Shown here piece after piece: positions 6,503 to 15,294 of a stretch of DNA of 33,640 bases. Under the pieces are notes generated by a model that searched no databases, was not told where the DNA came from, and was given only the letters and a program-made list of their open reading frames with translations. The DNA lies in contig NZ_JARKOZ010000018.1 of the NCBI RefSeq assembly GCF_029978005.1, positions 1 through 33,640 of the forward strand. The letters run 5' to 3'. Position 1 is the first letter of the stretch. Each line of letters opens with the position of its first letter. Source of the DNA: Solidesulfovibrio sp. Lineage in GTDB: Bacteria > Desulfobacterota > Desulfovibrionia > Desulfovibrionales > Desulfovibrionaceae. The translations under genes and the position numbers were made by a program.

Positions 6503-8016
6503 AGGAACAACTTGCAGAAGCGGGCGAAAAGGTTGAGAGCCTCGTCCGCGGCCTCGGGGGCGGCGGCGCTGCGGTTGGCGGCGGCGCGGGCGGAAAAGAT
6601 GGCCCGCACCCGGTCGATGATTTCGGGGTGTCGGGCCAGGACCATGCGGAAGCCCTCGCGGTCGACCTCCAGGCAGCGGGTCTGTTCCACGGCCCGCACG
6701 TCGGCCTGGCGCGGCTCGCCGGTGAGAAGCGCCATCTCGCCGAAGATCTGGCCGGCGGACAGTCGGGCCACCTCCCGGTCGCCGATGACGACCGCGACCT
6801 GACCCGAGAGAATGAAGCACATGGTCGTGCCGCCCTCGCCCTTGGCCACGATGGTCTGGCCCGGGGCGAAGCCGCGCACCACCGAGGCCCGGGCCAGCAT
6901 CTCCAGGTCGGCGTCGGTCATGCCGGCCAGGAGTTCCACGTCGCTTAGGGCGGCGAGCCCCTCGGGCCGGCCGCGCTGCGGGTCGGGCGCGTCCATGAAC
7001 ACGCGCCGGGTGGGGGCCGGAATCTCGATGTCGCGTTCCAGGAACTGGTACCATACGCCCGAAAGCACGGCATCGGCGGCGGCCAGCCGGCCGTCGAAGC
7101 GGGTGATGGTGTAGGCGGCCGAATAGACCAGGCGGTCGGCCTGGATTTCATGGAGCCTGACCAGGGGCGGCGGGATTTTCGACACTCCCTCGGCCCGGGA
7201 CAGGGCCGTCTGGATGGCCGTCTTGACCTTGACCGGCGGCGCGTCCGGCGGGGCCGGCACGTAGAGGATCTGGCGCAGGGAGCAGGTCGGCCGGTTGTAG
7301 TTGACGAGCCGGTCCTTGGCCACGGCGTTGTTGGGCAAAAGGACTTCGTTGTTGTCCAGGGTGACGACCTTGGTGTAGCGCCAGGTGACCTCGCTCACCT
7401 TGCCCTCGACGTCGCCGGCGCGTATCCAGTCGCCTTCGTGGAACGGTTTTTCCACCTGCAGGAGCAGGCCGGAAAAGAGGCTCCCGATGGTGTCCTGCAT
7501 GGACAGGCCGATGACCGCCGTGAGGATGGCCGACGAGGTCAGGATGGAGCCGATCTGGATGTCGGTGAGCTGGCGCAGGCCCGTGCCGACGATGACGGCC
7601 AGGATGCAGAACTTGAGCAGGTCCTGGAGGATGTGGCGGCCGCGTCCGCCGTCCGGGCGCGCCGCGGCCAGCTTGAGGTAGAGGTAGTCCACGGCCTGGC
7701 AGGCGGCCATGAAGGCCATGGCCAGGTAGGCCACGGTGAAGGCCGCCCGGCCCTCTGCGGCGACGGAGGCGGGCAGGACGGCCTCGAGCAGGCGGACGAG
7801 TCCCAGTCCCGCCAGCCAGCGCAGCAGGCCGGCCAGGGGGCGGCTCAGCACGCCCCGGCGGCGCAGGAGCGACAGCAGCGCCGCCACGGCCAGAAACCCC
7901 GCCGCGAATCCGGCCAGCCGCAGGCCCACGCCCACGGTCTGGGCGCTGGCGTCGGCGAGGGAACCGGAGAAGCTGGCGAAGTCGGGCAGAAGGGACGGAT
8001 CGCTTCCTTGCGGCAT
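6499..8016 (-). CDS. MscS-type mechanosensitive channel with cyclic-nucleotide-binding domain
   Basis: A 505-residue membrane protein. Residues about 25-175 hold five or so hydrophobic segments. The pore-lining helix and beta domain follow, with SSAILTAVIGLSMQDTIGSL (about 160-179), then VEKPFHEGDWIRAGDVEGKV and LPNNAVAKDRLVNYNRP, typical of MscS. Residues about 365-480 are a cNMP-binding domain: the phosphate-binding cassette reads FGEMALLTGEPRQADVRA, with the expected Gly-Glu and Arg. Such fusions are thought to gate or tune the channel with cAMP or cGMP. The ATG at 8016 has an AAGG site five bases upstream. It is divergent from the TatD gene 67 bases away and overlaps the downstream membrane-protein gene by four bases. 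Confidence 0.92.
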   Translation of the reverse strand: MPQGSDPSLLPDFASFSGSLADASAQTVGVGLRLAGFAAGFLAVAALLSLLRRRGVLSRPLAGLLRWLAGLGLVRLLEAVLPASVAAEGRAAFTVAYLAMAFMAACQAVDYLYLKLAAARPDGGRGRHILQDLLKFCILAVIVGTGLRQLTDIQIGSILTSSAILTAVIGLSMQDTIGSLFSGLLLQVEKPFHEGDWIRAGDVEGKVSEVTWRYTKVVTLDNNEVLLPNNAVAKDRLVNYNRPTCSLRQILYVPAPPDAPPVKVKTAIQTALSRAEGVSKIPPPLVRLHEIQADRLVYSAAYTITRFDGRLAAADAVLSGVWYQFLERDIEIPAPTRRVFMDAPDPQRGRPEGLAALSDVELLAGMTDADLEMLARASVVRGFAPGQTIVAKGEGGTTMCFILSGQVAVVIGDREVARLSAGQIFGEMALLTGEPRQADVRAVEQTRCLEVDREGFRMVLARHPEIIDRVRAIFSARAAANRSAAAPEAADEALNLFARFCKLFL

Positions 8017-8083
8017 CCTGCCTTTTTACGTCGCCAGCGTCCCGGCGTCAACGCGGGGCGGAAAACACAAGGAGGCAACGGCG

Positions 8084-8911
8084 TTGTCCAAGAAGAAGTC
8101 GCGCCCGCGCCCCGATCCGGCAAGCCTCGGCCTGCCGCCCGGGGGCGTGGAGAGCCATGCCCACCTGGACATGGGCGAATACGACGAGGAGGGGGTCGGC
8201 GCGGTCCTGGACCGGGCGGCGGCGGCCGGCGTTTCCCGCGTCGGCAACGTGTTTCTCGGCCCGGCGGCCTACCGCGCCCATCGGGCGATGTTCGCCGACC
8301 GGCCAGAGGTGTTTTTTCTCCTCGGCGTGCATCCCTGCGACGCGGGAGGGGCGGCTCCGGGCGACGTGGCAGCCATGGCCGAGGCCTTCGCCGCCGACGC
8401 CCGTCTGCGGGCGGTCGGCGAGATCGGCCTCGACTACTACTGGGACGCCGCCACGGCCGAGGCGCAAAAAAGGATTTTTCGCGACCAGCTGGCCCTGGCC
8501 CGGGAGCTCGGCGTGCCGGCCGTCGTCCACAGCCGCGACGCCGCAGCCGACACCCTGGCCGTGCTCGACGACATGGGCTTTCGCGACCGCGCCCTGGTGT
8601 GGCACTGCTTCGGCGGGGACGCGGCCCTGGCCGGGGAGATCCTCTCGCGCGGCTGGCACGTCTCGGTCCCCGGCCCGGTGACCTACGCCAGGAACACGGC
8701 CCTGGCCGAGGCGGTGGCCGGCATGGCCCTCGATCGGCTGCTTCTCGAGACGGATTCGCCGTACCTCGCGCCCGAGCCCTGGCGGGGCAAGCGCAACGAG
8801 CCGGCCTTTCTGGCCTTCACCTGCCTGCGCGTGGCCGAGCTCCTGGGCCGCGACCCGGCCGAGGTCTGGCGCGCCACGGGCGACAACGCCCGCCGGGTGT
8901 TCGGGCTGTAA
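8084..8911 (+). CDS. TatD-family metal-dependent deoxyribonuclease
   Basis: A 275-residue TIM-barrel hydrolase. The metal ligands are all visible: HAHLD (about 24-28), VGEIGLDYYW (Glu near 111), VVHSRDA (His near 146), VWHCFGG (His near 171) and LLETDSPYLAP (Asp near 221). TatD proteins are magnesium-dependent 3'-5' exonucleases acting on DNA or RNA, often linked to repair or RNA turnover. The start is TTG at 8084, supported by AAGGAGG eight bases upstream; the frame is open further upstream but without a site, and that part overlaps the MscS gene. N-terminal residues (SKKKSRPRPDP) are basic. It is followed 100 bases later by a radical SAM gene on the same strand. Confidence 0.92.
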   Translation: MSKKKSRPRPDPASLGLPPGGVESHAHLDMGEYDEEGVGAVLDRAAAAGVSRVGNVFLGPAAYRAHRAMFADRPEVFFLLGVHPCDAGGAAPGDVAAMAEAFAADARLRAVGEIGLDYYWDAATAEAQKRIFRDQLALARELGVPAVVHSRDAAADTLAVLDDMGFRDRALVWHCFGGDAALAGEILSRGWHVSVPGPVTYARNTALAEAVAGMALDRLLLETDSPYLAPEPWRGKRNEPAFLAFTCLRVAELLGRDPAEVWRATGDNARRVFGL

Positions 8912-9011
8912 CGTTTCCCTTCGCGGCATTGCATGATTATTGCTTGAAAAGCGAAATCGCCCTCGGGCGACGGCGAACCGACGGTCCCAAGGCACAGGGA
9001 GGGCGTTGACG

Positions 9012-10124
9012 GTGGATGGGCTCAAGGAAAAACTCGTTACGGATCCCAGGTACAGGCAGGGCCTCGAACGGCGGCTGGAGCGGCCGGCCGTGCTCGTGGC
9101 CCCCACGAACGTGTGCAACCTGGCCTGCGCCTATTGCTCCACCCGAAACGTCCATCCGCCCCGCCGGGACATGGACGTGGCGCTGGCCAAAAGCCTCATC
9201 GACCAGACCCTGGGCAACGGCTGGGCCTTGAGCTTCGGCCAGACCTACGAGCCCTTCCTGCACCCGCGCATCGAGGAGCTCGTCCGCCACGTCCACGACA
9301 AGGGCTCGACCTTCCAGAGCGCCACCAACGGCCTGGCCATCCGCCGCGCCGCCTACGACCTGCCCATGAACCTCCTGGTCAGCTACAGCGCCGACGAGGC
9401 GGACTTCGCGCACCGCGGCGCGAAGCTCTCCTTCGACGCCTACCAGAAACGCCTGCTGGCCTTTTTCCGCCACCGCCTCGACAAGCGGGTCCCCGGCAGG
9501 CTGTCCGTCCAGATCGCCGACTATTCCATCTTCCGGGGCGACCTGACCTACGACAAGAAGATCGCCGACGTCGACGGCATCTTGCGCAAGGCCAGGCTTC
9601 TGGCCGAGCGTCTGGACCTGGCCTCCGCCTTCGACGCCCTCGATCCCAAGGAGGCCCTGGAGCGCATCGCCGCCCGCGCCCCCCTGGTCCTTTTCGAGGC
9701 CGGCGACTGCCGCCTGGAAGTGCAGCCGACCAAGATCATGCCCAATTCCTACGACGCCTTCACCGACCTGCCCGAGCCGGCGACGCCCGGGGGCTACTGC
9801 GATTCCTGCTGGACCATGCTCTCCGTGCAGGCCGACGGCGGGGCGGCCTTTTGCTGCTGCGATCCGGCCGCCCGGGCCGTGGCCGGCAGGCTCACGCCCG
9901 AAACGGACCTGGCCGCCTTCTGGCGCGGCCCGGAGATGGAACGCATCCGCCGGGGCTTCCGGGAATTCAGGCCCGTGCACGCCTTCTGCTCCCGCTGCCT
10001 GGCTCTGACCTCCGAGCGCATCAAGCCCTTGCTGACCGTGCACGACCCGGGGCTCGTGGCCGCGATCCTGCGCGAACGAGGGGTTTCGCAGGACCTGCCC
10101 TGGTTCGCCTTTCCCCGCGGCTGA
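9012..10124 (+). CDS. Radical SAM protein with SPASM-like C-terminal Cys cluster
   Basis: A 370-residue protein. The radical SAM motif is CNLACAYC, with Cys 35, 39 and 42 binding the catalytic 4Fe-4S cluster. The C-terminal region contains a second Cys-rich area (about 258-330: GYCDSCW, FCCCDP, FCSRC), as in SPASM/twitch proteins that hold auxiliary clusters and modify peptides or other substrates. The central segment has no family I can name. GTG at 9012 is chosen since AGGGAGGG ends eight bases upstream; TTG 9006 is too close to the site. No precursor-peptide gene is evident next to it; the next gene (10204) is an unknown 213-residue protein 79 bases on, perhaps in the same operon. Confidence 0.85.
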   Translation: MDGLKEKLVTDPRYRQGLERRLERPAVLVAPTNVCNLACAYCSTRNVHPPRRDMDVALAKSLIDQTLGNGWALSFGQTYEPFLHPRIEELVRHVHDKGSTFQSATNGLAIRRAAYDLPMNLLVSYSADEADFAHRGAKLSFDAYQKRLLAFFRHRLDKRVPGRLSVQIADYSIFRGDLTYDKKIADVDGILRKARLLAERLDLASAFDALDPKEALERIAARAPLVLFEAGDCRLEVQPTKIMPNSYDAFTDLPEPATPGGYCDSCWTMLSVQADGGAAFCCCDPAARAVAGRLTPETDLAAFWRGPEMERIRRGFREFRPVHAFCSRCLALTSERIKPLLTVHDPGLVAAILRERGVSQDLPWFAFPRG

Positions 10125-10203
10125 GGGCCGCCCGGTTGCCCAAAAAGCCGGCCGAGGGTAGTGTCTCGCGGCAATCCACCAGAAAACCCGGGAGACGCAC
10201 CGC

Positions 10204-10845
10204 ATGGCCCTTCACATCACCACCCACGGCGACATCGACCAGATCATCGTGACCTCGCTGTCGCGGGACTTCGTGCGCAAGATCTACCGCCACTGCTGGG
10301 GCAAGAACAACACGCCCTATTTCGCGGGCAACTGCTTCCGGGGCGTGCTCTATTTCGACGAACGCCTGGCCGCCAAATACGCCGAAGACCTGGGGCTTGC
10401 CTGGAACGGCTGGCTGTCGGCCCCGAAATTCCTGCACCGGACCGGAGCCTGCTACGAGCACGGCCTGACCCTTGGCGTGGATGCCGGCCAAGGCCCGCGG
10501 ACCCTGGCCGTGGGCGGGCTGGCCGTGGTCGAGGAGCGGCCCCGCCTGGACGACTTCCTGTCGCGCCTCGGCGAAAACGAGGTGCTGTGCCTGCTCGGCG
10601 CGGTGGACAAGGGCGAGATGCATTTTTCCCTGCCCGACTTCGAAGGGCCCTTCGACCCCGAAAAGCTCGCCGTGCGCGTCGAGCGCCTGACCGACCTCTA
10701 CTGCGAGGAGGCGCTTGTGGCCGGGCTCGCCTACGACGGCCGCACCCTGTCCATGGAGACCGGCCAGTCGCGGGGCAAGAACATGATCGACCCGCTGCTC
10801 GTCGGCCCTGACGGCAAGCTGCTCGACATGTACGATTTCGCGTAA
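10204..10845 (+). CDS. Conserved-looking hypothetical protein
   Basis: A 213-residue soluble protein I do not recognise. It begins with MALHITTHGDIDQIIVTSLS and has a mixed alpha/beta look, several Cys (in HCWGKN, GNCFRG, GACYEH) and aromatic residues in the first half. The second half is acidic and ends in GPDGKLLDMYDFA. There is no signal peptide or membrane segment. The ATG at 10204 follows CGGGAGA. It lies 79 bases after the radical SAM gene on the same strand and may be co-transcribed; a partner or substrate role is only a guess. Confidence 0.7.
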   Translation: MALHITTHGDIDQIIVTSLSRDFVRKIYRHCWGKNNTPYFAGNCFRGVLYFDERLAAKYAEDLGLAWNGWLSAPKFLHRTGACYEHGLTLGVDAGQGPRTLAVGGLAVVEERPRLDDFLSRLGENEVLCLLGAVDKGEMHFSLPDFEGPFDPEKLAVRVERLTDLYCEEALVAGLAYDGRTLSMETGQSRGKNMIDPLLVGPDGKLLDMYDFA

Positions 10846-10959
10846 GGCGCGCCGTCACACGCCCGGGACGTCCCCGTCTTGACGCCCGGCGACCCCGGGC
10901 CTATAGGCTGGAAGAAAGCGGCGCCGCCGCGCCGCGCAACCGCAGCCGGAGACGCTCCC

Positions 10960-11337
10960 GTGAAGCTGGTACTGGTGGTTGACGACGACCCGAGCATCCG
11001 CGCTCTCCTGCGACTCTATCTGGAAGGCGCGGGCTACGGCGTGGCCGAGGCCGGCGACGGCCGTCAGGCCATGCGGCGGATCGTCGAGCAGCCGCCGGAC
11101 CTCGTGGTGCTCGACATCTTCATGCCCGAGATGGACGGGCTCGAGGTGCTGCAGCAATTGCGGGAACAGACCCGGCCTTGCAAGGTCATGGCCATTTCCG
11201 GCGGTTCGGCCAAGATCGGCATGGACCTGCTCGGCCACGCCGTCATCTTCGGCGCGGACGACGTGCTGGAAAAGCCCTTCGACGCCCCGACCCTCCTGCT
11301 CAAGGCCGCCGCCCTGATCGGTCCGCCCGAGGCCTGA
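10960..11337 (+). CDS. Stand-alone response regulator receiver protein
   Basis: A 125-residue single CheY-like receiver domain. The acidic pocket is DDD (residues 8-10), the phosphoacceptor is Asp52 in VVLDIFMPEMDG, the conserved Ser/Thr region is MAISGGS and the conserved Lys is in LEKPFD. No output domain follows, so it acts through partner binding or phosphorelay. The start is GTG at 10960, with GGAGA eight bases upstream; a longer frame from 10879 adds a basic low-complexity tail. It is convergent with the receiver-HPt gene (end at 11492), and no histidine kinase is in the window. Confidence 0.92.
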   Translation: MKLVLVVDDDPSIRALLRLYLEGAGYGVAEAGDGRQAMRRIVEQPPDLVVLDIFMPEMDGLEVLQQLREQTRPCKVMAISGGSAKIGMDLLGHAVIFGADDVLEKPFDAPTLLLKAAALIGPPEA

Positions 11338-11491
11338 GCGCCCCGACGTCCCGCGGTCCGCTCCCTGCCGCAGGCAAGGCGCATCCGCCGTCATGGCGCG
11401 AGCTGTCCCGGCGCGCCGCCGCCCCGCCCCTTTCCGAGCAACCCCGCATCCTTGCCGGTCGTGTGCCGGAGCCTTGCGGCGCGTCGGCCTT

Positions 11492-12214
11492 TCAGTCCGC
11501 AAAGCCCCGGCGGGCTTCGGCCAGCAGGGCCAGGGCCCGGTCCAGGGCGGCGGCGGCCTTGTCGGCATCGCCGTCCTCGCCGGCCCGCTCCAGCTCCAGG
11601 GCGGCCTGGCCCAGATGCTCGAAGCCGTAGGACAGGGCCGAGCCCTTGAGCTTGTGTCCCTGGCGTCGGGCCGTTTCCAGGTCGTCGGCGTCCAGGGCCT
11701 GGCGCGCGCCGTCCAGGGTGGCGGCGGCGGTCGCGAAGAAGATGGGCAGCAGCGGGCGCAGGAGCTCCAGTTCCCCGTCCGGGGCGGGAGCGGCGGCCGG
11801 CCGCCGGCGAGGGGGCCCGCCGTCGCCCAGATATCTGGCCACGGCTTCGAGCACGGCGTTCTTGCGCACGGGCTTGGTCAGAAAGTCGGTGCAGCCGGCC
11901 TCGTCGCAGCGCTGGCGGAACTCGTCCAGGGCATGGGCCGTGAGCACCAGGATGGGCACGGCCGGACGCCCCGCCCGGCGCTCCATGTCCCGGATGGCCC
12001 GGCTGGCCTCGTAGCCGTCGAGGATGGGCATCTCGAGGTCCATGAACACGAGGTCGTAGGCGGCTGCCGCGAACTTGTCCACGGCCTCGCGTCCGTTGGA
12101 GGCCACCTCCACCTGGTAGGGGGCGTCGCCGAGATAGAGCTGCATCAGCATCAGGTTGTCGACGTTGTCGTCCACGAGGAGGATGCGCGGCAGGGTGGAG
12201 ACGGCGGTGGGCAT
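11492..12214 (-). CDS. Response regulator with C-terminal HPt domain
   Basis: About 240 residues. Residues 9-130 are a receiver: acidic DDN at 15-17, phosphoacceptor Asp59 in FMDLEMPILDG, LTAHA at 92-95 region and Lys114 in LTKPV. After an Ala/Pro/Arg linker (about 131-147), residues about 150-240 form a histidine phosphotransfer domain with His187 in GHKLKGSALSYGF. Such receiver-HPt proteins sit inside multistep phosphorelays with hybrid kinases. ATG 12214 is used; GTG 12223 would add three residues (a GGTGA stretch precedes 12214). It is divergent from nothing close by, and runs toward the stand-alone receiver gene. Confidence 0.92.
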   Translation of the reverse strand: MPTAVSTLPRILLVDDNVDNLMLMQLYLGDAPYQVEVASNGREAVDKFAAAAYDLVFMDLEMPILDGYEASRAIRDMERRAGRPAVPILVLTAHALDEFRQRCDEAGCTDFLTKPVRKNAVLEAVARYLGDGGPPRRRPAAAPAPDGELELLRPLLPIFFATAAATLDGARQALDADDLETARRQGHKLKGSALSYGFEHLGQAALELERAGEDGDADKAAAALDRALALLAEARRGFAD

Positions 12215-12283
12215 GGCGTTCACCGAAGTTCGGGTTGCCGGGCCGGGAAGGCGCGCACCGGACCGTACGAGTCTCGACCGAAA

Positions 12284-12583
12284 TTATGCGACCGGGAAGG
12301 CGTTGGCAACCGGAAAGGGCCCGGGACGCAGGCATACCGCGGCTTCCGGGCACATGACCGCCAGGTCGGCCACGAAGGCCTCCACGGCGGCGGCCGCCTC
12401 GGGAGCGTAGAGGAGCCGCACCACGGCGGCGAAACGGTCCACCACCGTGGGCAGGGCCAGGTTGTCGTGGGCCTCCAGCAGGAACTTGAGCAGGGCCACG
12501 TTGCGCGGGGCCAGGCGCACGTAGAGCCGCCCCGAGGCCTGGGGGGCGCGGTAGGGCGGCTGTCGCCGGGGGCGCCGCCTCAT
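12284..12583 (-). CDS. DUF4911-like small protein
   Basis: A 99-residue protein. Residues about 17-70 read LYVRLAPRNVALLKFLLEAHDNL followed by a short Ala/Leu/Pro link and VVDRFAAVVRLLYAP, the pattern of DUF4911 (a strand, a helix with Phe-Leu-Glu, then a Val-Asp strand). The function is unknown. The ATG at 12583 overlaps the stop of the aminopeptidase gene by four bases (ATGA), so translation is coupled. The N-terminus is very basic (MRRRPRRQPPYRAPQ). Such coupling with peptidases or similar is common in these genomes but gives no function by itself. Confidence 0.75.
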   Translation of the reverse strand: MRRRPRRQPPYRAPQASGRLYVRLAPRNVALLKFLLEAHDNLALPTVVDRFAAVVRLLYAPEAAAAVEAFVADLAVMCPEAAVCLRPGPFPVANAFPVA

Positions 12584-13662
12584 AGCGTCACGCAGCCGTC
12601 CTCGGTGACGAGCGCCATGTGCTCCCAGCGCGCGCCGCCCCATTCGGGGTAGTACAATCCCGGCTCCACCGTGACCACCATGCCGGGCGTGAGCGCTCCC
12701 TCCGAGGAGGGGTTGAGGCTCGGGCCCTCGTGGGTTTCGAGCCCGATGCCGTGGCCCAGGGAATGGGTGAACCGCTCGGCCACGCCCTCGCGCAGGAAGA
12801 CCTCCCGGGCCAGGCCGTAGGCCTCGCGGAAGGCCATGCCCGGACGCAGGGCGGCCAGCACCGCGGCCTGGGCGCGCCGCACCTGGTCGAGGAGCCGCAG
12901 GAACCGTTCCGGGGGCTTTCTGCCCACCCAGACCGTGCGCGTCTGGTCGGAGCAGTAGTCGTCGCGCCGGCCGCCTACGTCCACGAGCACCAGGCATTCG
13001 TCGCGGATGACGGTCTCGCCGGGGATGGCGTGGGGCAGGGCGGCGTTGGCGTCCACGGCCACGATGGGGGCGAAGGCCAGTTCGCTGGCCCCGAGCTCCC
13101 GGAAGAGCTTTTCGATCTCCCAGGCGGCTTGCGCTTCGGTGCGGCCGGGCAGGAGCACCTCGGGCAGGCGGTCCATGACGGCGTGGTTCACGGCGGCCGA
13201 GCAGCGCATGCGCTCGATCTCCCGGGCGTCCTTGATCAGGCGCAGGGGCTCCACGGCCTGGGCCGCGGGCGTGAGGGCGATGTGCTCGGCGAGCCGCGCG
13301 TGGGTGTCGAAGGAAAGGCCCGTGGGTTCGAAGCCGAGGCGCGTGATGCCCCGGTCCTTGAGGAAGTCGGCGATGGAGGCGAAGCGCCCGGCCCCGTAGA
13401 TGCACAGGTCCTTGGCCGGCCACAGGCGCAGCGCGGCGTCCCGGTAGCGGGCGTCGGTGAAAAGCGCGTCGCGGCCGTTTGCGGCCACGCACAGGTAGCC
13501 GGCGGTCTCGTTGCACTGGGGGTCGTGGAGTTCGAAGCCGCTCAGGTAGAACCGGTTGGCGGCGTGGGAGACGAGCAGGGCTTCATGGCCGGCGGCGGCG
13601 AGGCGTTCGCGCAGCCGGTCGCGTCGGGCCGCGTACACGGCCGTGTCCATGGGGTCGTTCAC
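12580..13662 (-). CDS. Xaa-Pro aminopeptidase (M24 family)
   Basis: A 360-residue protein with a creatinase-type N-terminal domain (about 1-135) and a pita-bread catalytic domain (about 140-360). The dimetal ligands are seen in order: Asp in VLVDVGG, Asp in YCSDQTRTVW, His in HSLGHGIGLETHEGP, Glu in TVEPGLYYPEWGG and Glu in GARWEHMALVTEDG. It should remove an N-terminal residue ahead of proline or act as a prolidase (pepQ-like). The start is GTG at 13662, with AAGGAG ten bases upstream; ATG 13650 is less favoured. It overlaps the DUF4911 gene by four bases. Confidence 0.93.
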   Translation of the reverse strand: MNDPMDTAVYAARRDRLRERLAAAGHEALLVSHAANRFYLSGFELHDPQCNETAGYLCVAANGRDALFTDARYRDAALRLWPAKDLCIYGAGRFASIADFLKDRGITRLGFEPTGLSFDTHARLAEHIALTPAAQAVEPLRLIKDAREIERMRCSAAVNHAVMDRLPEVLLPGRTEAQAAWEIEKLFRELGASELAFAPIVAVDANAALPHAIPGETVIRDECLVLVDVGGRRDDYCSDQTRTVWVGRKPPERFLRLLDQVRRAQAAVLAALRPGMAFREAYGLAREVFLREGVAERFTHSLGHGIGLETHEGPSLNPSSEGALTPGMVVTVEPGLYYPEWGGARWEHMALVTEDGCVTL

Positions 13663-13735
13663 GGGGGGATCGCTCCTTGCGTGGCTGGGGACGGGAGTCC
13701 CTGGCCGGCCGGTATCGCGGATTGGGGCGGCGGCG

Positions 13736-15121
13736 TCAAGGCTGGAGCGTGTAGACCGTCTCCGGAGCCTCGCCGATCATGCGCTGGGCCCACTCCACGC
13801 CCTGCATGAAGGAGTGGTCCATGTTGCCCACCTCGTACTTCCAGCCGCCGAAGCGGCCCCGGGACTGGACGCCCCGGGCCTCGAGCGCCGGCTGGAGCAC
13901 GGCCAGGGCGGCGTCGCGCTCCAGGCACGGAATGGGATAGGCGTAGTCCACGCGCATCTCCCAGGTGGAGACCAGCCGGTCCGCGTCCCCGGGGGCGATG
14001 AGCGTGGTGTCGACCAGCCCCTGCACGGTGCGGGGCACGAGCGTGTCCAGGTCCTCGGGCTTGTAGGCGGAGTAGCTGGTCTCGGTCATGATGGCCCGCT
14101 TCCTGGGCCGCGTCCCGTCCGGGTCCGGGGTGTTGTTGTAGGAATAGTTGTGGAAGTTGGTCACCCGGTAGAAGGGACAGTCGGATTCGGGGAAGTACAT
14201 CCAGCAGCGGGGGTCGGGCGGGGCTCCCGCGAAGCCGAGGCCGTGGATGGCCGAGCCGTTGTGCTTGAGGCGGCCGGCGGCCTCGGCCATGGCCGGGGTC
14301 GCGTCGGCCAGGACGTCGAGGACCAGCCTGTCCAGGGGCATGGTGGAAAGGATATGGTCGTAGGTGACGGTTTCGCCGTCGGCCGTGCGCACGGTCCTGG
14401 CCGCCGCGTTAAGCACGGCCATGGGCGCGGACAGGCGCACCCGGTCGGCGAAGCGGGCGGCCAGGCGGCGGTAGATCTCGCCCGTGCCGCCGCGAAGGGG
14501 AAAGCTGAAGGTGTTGTTGGGCCCCCAGGCCACGTCGTCGCGGCCGAGGATGATGTTCTTGATGACCCGGCCGGCGTCGACCACGGAGACGCGCTCGCCG
14601 ATCCAGCGGTGGGACATGACCTCGCCGGGATGGGCCCAGACCTTGAAGTTGTAGGGGACCATGAACAGGCGGGCGATGCCCGGACCGAACACCCGGTCCA
14701 CCCATTCCCGGAAATGGGCCGGCGGGCCGTTGCGCTCGCCGGCGGCCGCGGCCCGGCCGGCCTCGAGCAGGCCCTCCACGCATTCCCAGGCGAGCTCCGG
14801 GGGCAGGCGGCGGACGTTGTTCTGGAAGGGGTAGGGCACGAAGACGCCGGCGGCGCGGATCCACGATTCGCGCTGGTGGCGCAGCACGTCGTCGCCGAGG
14901 AGCGTGGCAAGCAGCCTGTCGAAGGCCTCGTAGTGGGAAAAGACCACGTGGCCGCCCACGTCCCAGGTGAAGCCGGCCGCGTCGGTGAAGCTGGCGGCGA
15001 GGCCGCCGACGTAGTCGTGGCTTTCGAGCACGAGGAAATCGTTCTGGCCGAGTTCGGCCAGCCGCCAGGCCGCGCCGAGGCCGGTGGGGCCGGCGCCGAT
15101 GATCAGGTATTTGACGTGCAT
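13736..15121 (-). CDS. FAD-dependent oxidoreductase, UDP-galactopyranose mutase-like
   Basis: A 461-residue flavoprotein. The N-terminus is a Rossmann dinucleotide-binding fold: YLIIGAGPTGLGAAWRLAE (GxGxxG) ending in LVLESHDYVGG, where the Glu would bind the FAD ribose. The second FAD region is VRTADGETVTYDHILSTMPLD. The C-terminus has RGRFGGWKYEVGNMDHSFMQG, which resembles the end of Glf/UDP-galactopyranose-mutase and related amine-oxidase folds. The substrate is not clear; a protoporphyrinogen- or sugar-nucleotide-linked role is possible. The ATG at 15121 has AGGAGA upstream. It lies 73 bases upstream of the aminopeptidase gene, so co-transcription is possible. Confidence 0.8.
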   Translation of the reverse strand: MHVKYLIIGAGPTGLGAAWRLAELGQNDFLVLESHDYVGGLAASFTDAAGFTWDVGGHVVFSHYEAFDRLLATLLGDDVLRHQRESWIRAAGVFVPYPFQNNVRRLPPELAWECVEGLLEAGRAAAAGERNGPPAHFREWVDRVFGPGIARLFMVPYNFKVWAHPGEVMSHRWIGERVSVVDAGRVIKNIILGRDDVAWGPNNTFSFPLRGGTGEIYRRLAARFADRVRLSAPMAVLNAAARTVRTADGETVTYDHILSTMPLDRLVLDVLADATPAMAEAAGRLKHNGSAIHGLGFAGAPPDPRCWMYFPESDCPFYRVTNFHNYSYNNTPDPDGTRPRKRAIMTETSYSAYKPEDLDTLVPRTVQGLVDTTLIAPGDADRLVSTWEMRVDYAYPIPCLERDAALAVLQPALEARGVQSRGRFGGWKYEVGNMDHSFMQGVEWAQRMIGEAPETVYTLQP

Positions 15122-15294
15122 GGGCTTCTCCTGGGGATCGGGGCAGCGGTAGCAGAAAAGCGCCCGGGAGGAAAGGCGCGCCGGTCGTTTGGCCGTGGCG
15201 CGCACGAAAGGCGTTGCGCGGACACGAAGGAGAGGCGCGGCGTGGCGAAAAGATCAGTCGCGACGGGAAGGAAACGCCGGAGACGGCGTCCGGG

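Noticed and set aside
7150-9009. Plus-strand 619-codon frame opposite the MscS gene and over tatD
   Set aside because: Low-complexity Gln/Gly/Arg composition and full overlap with two well-identified genes.
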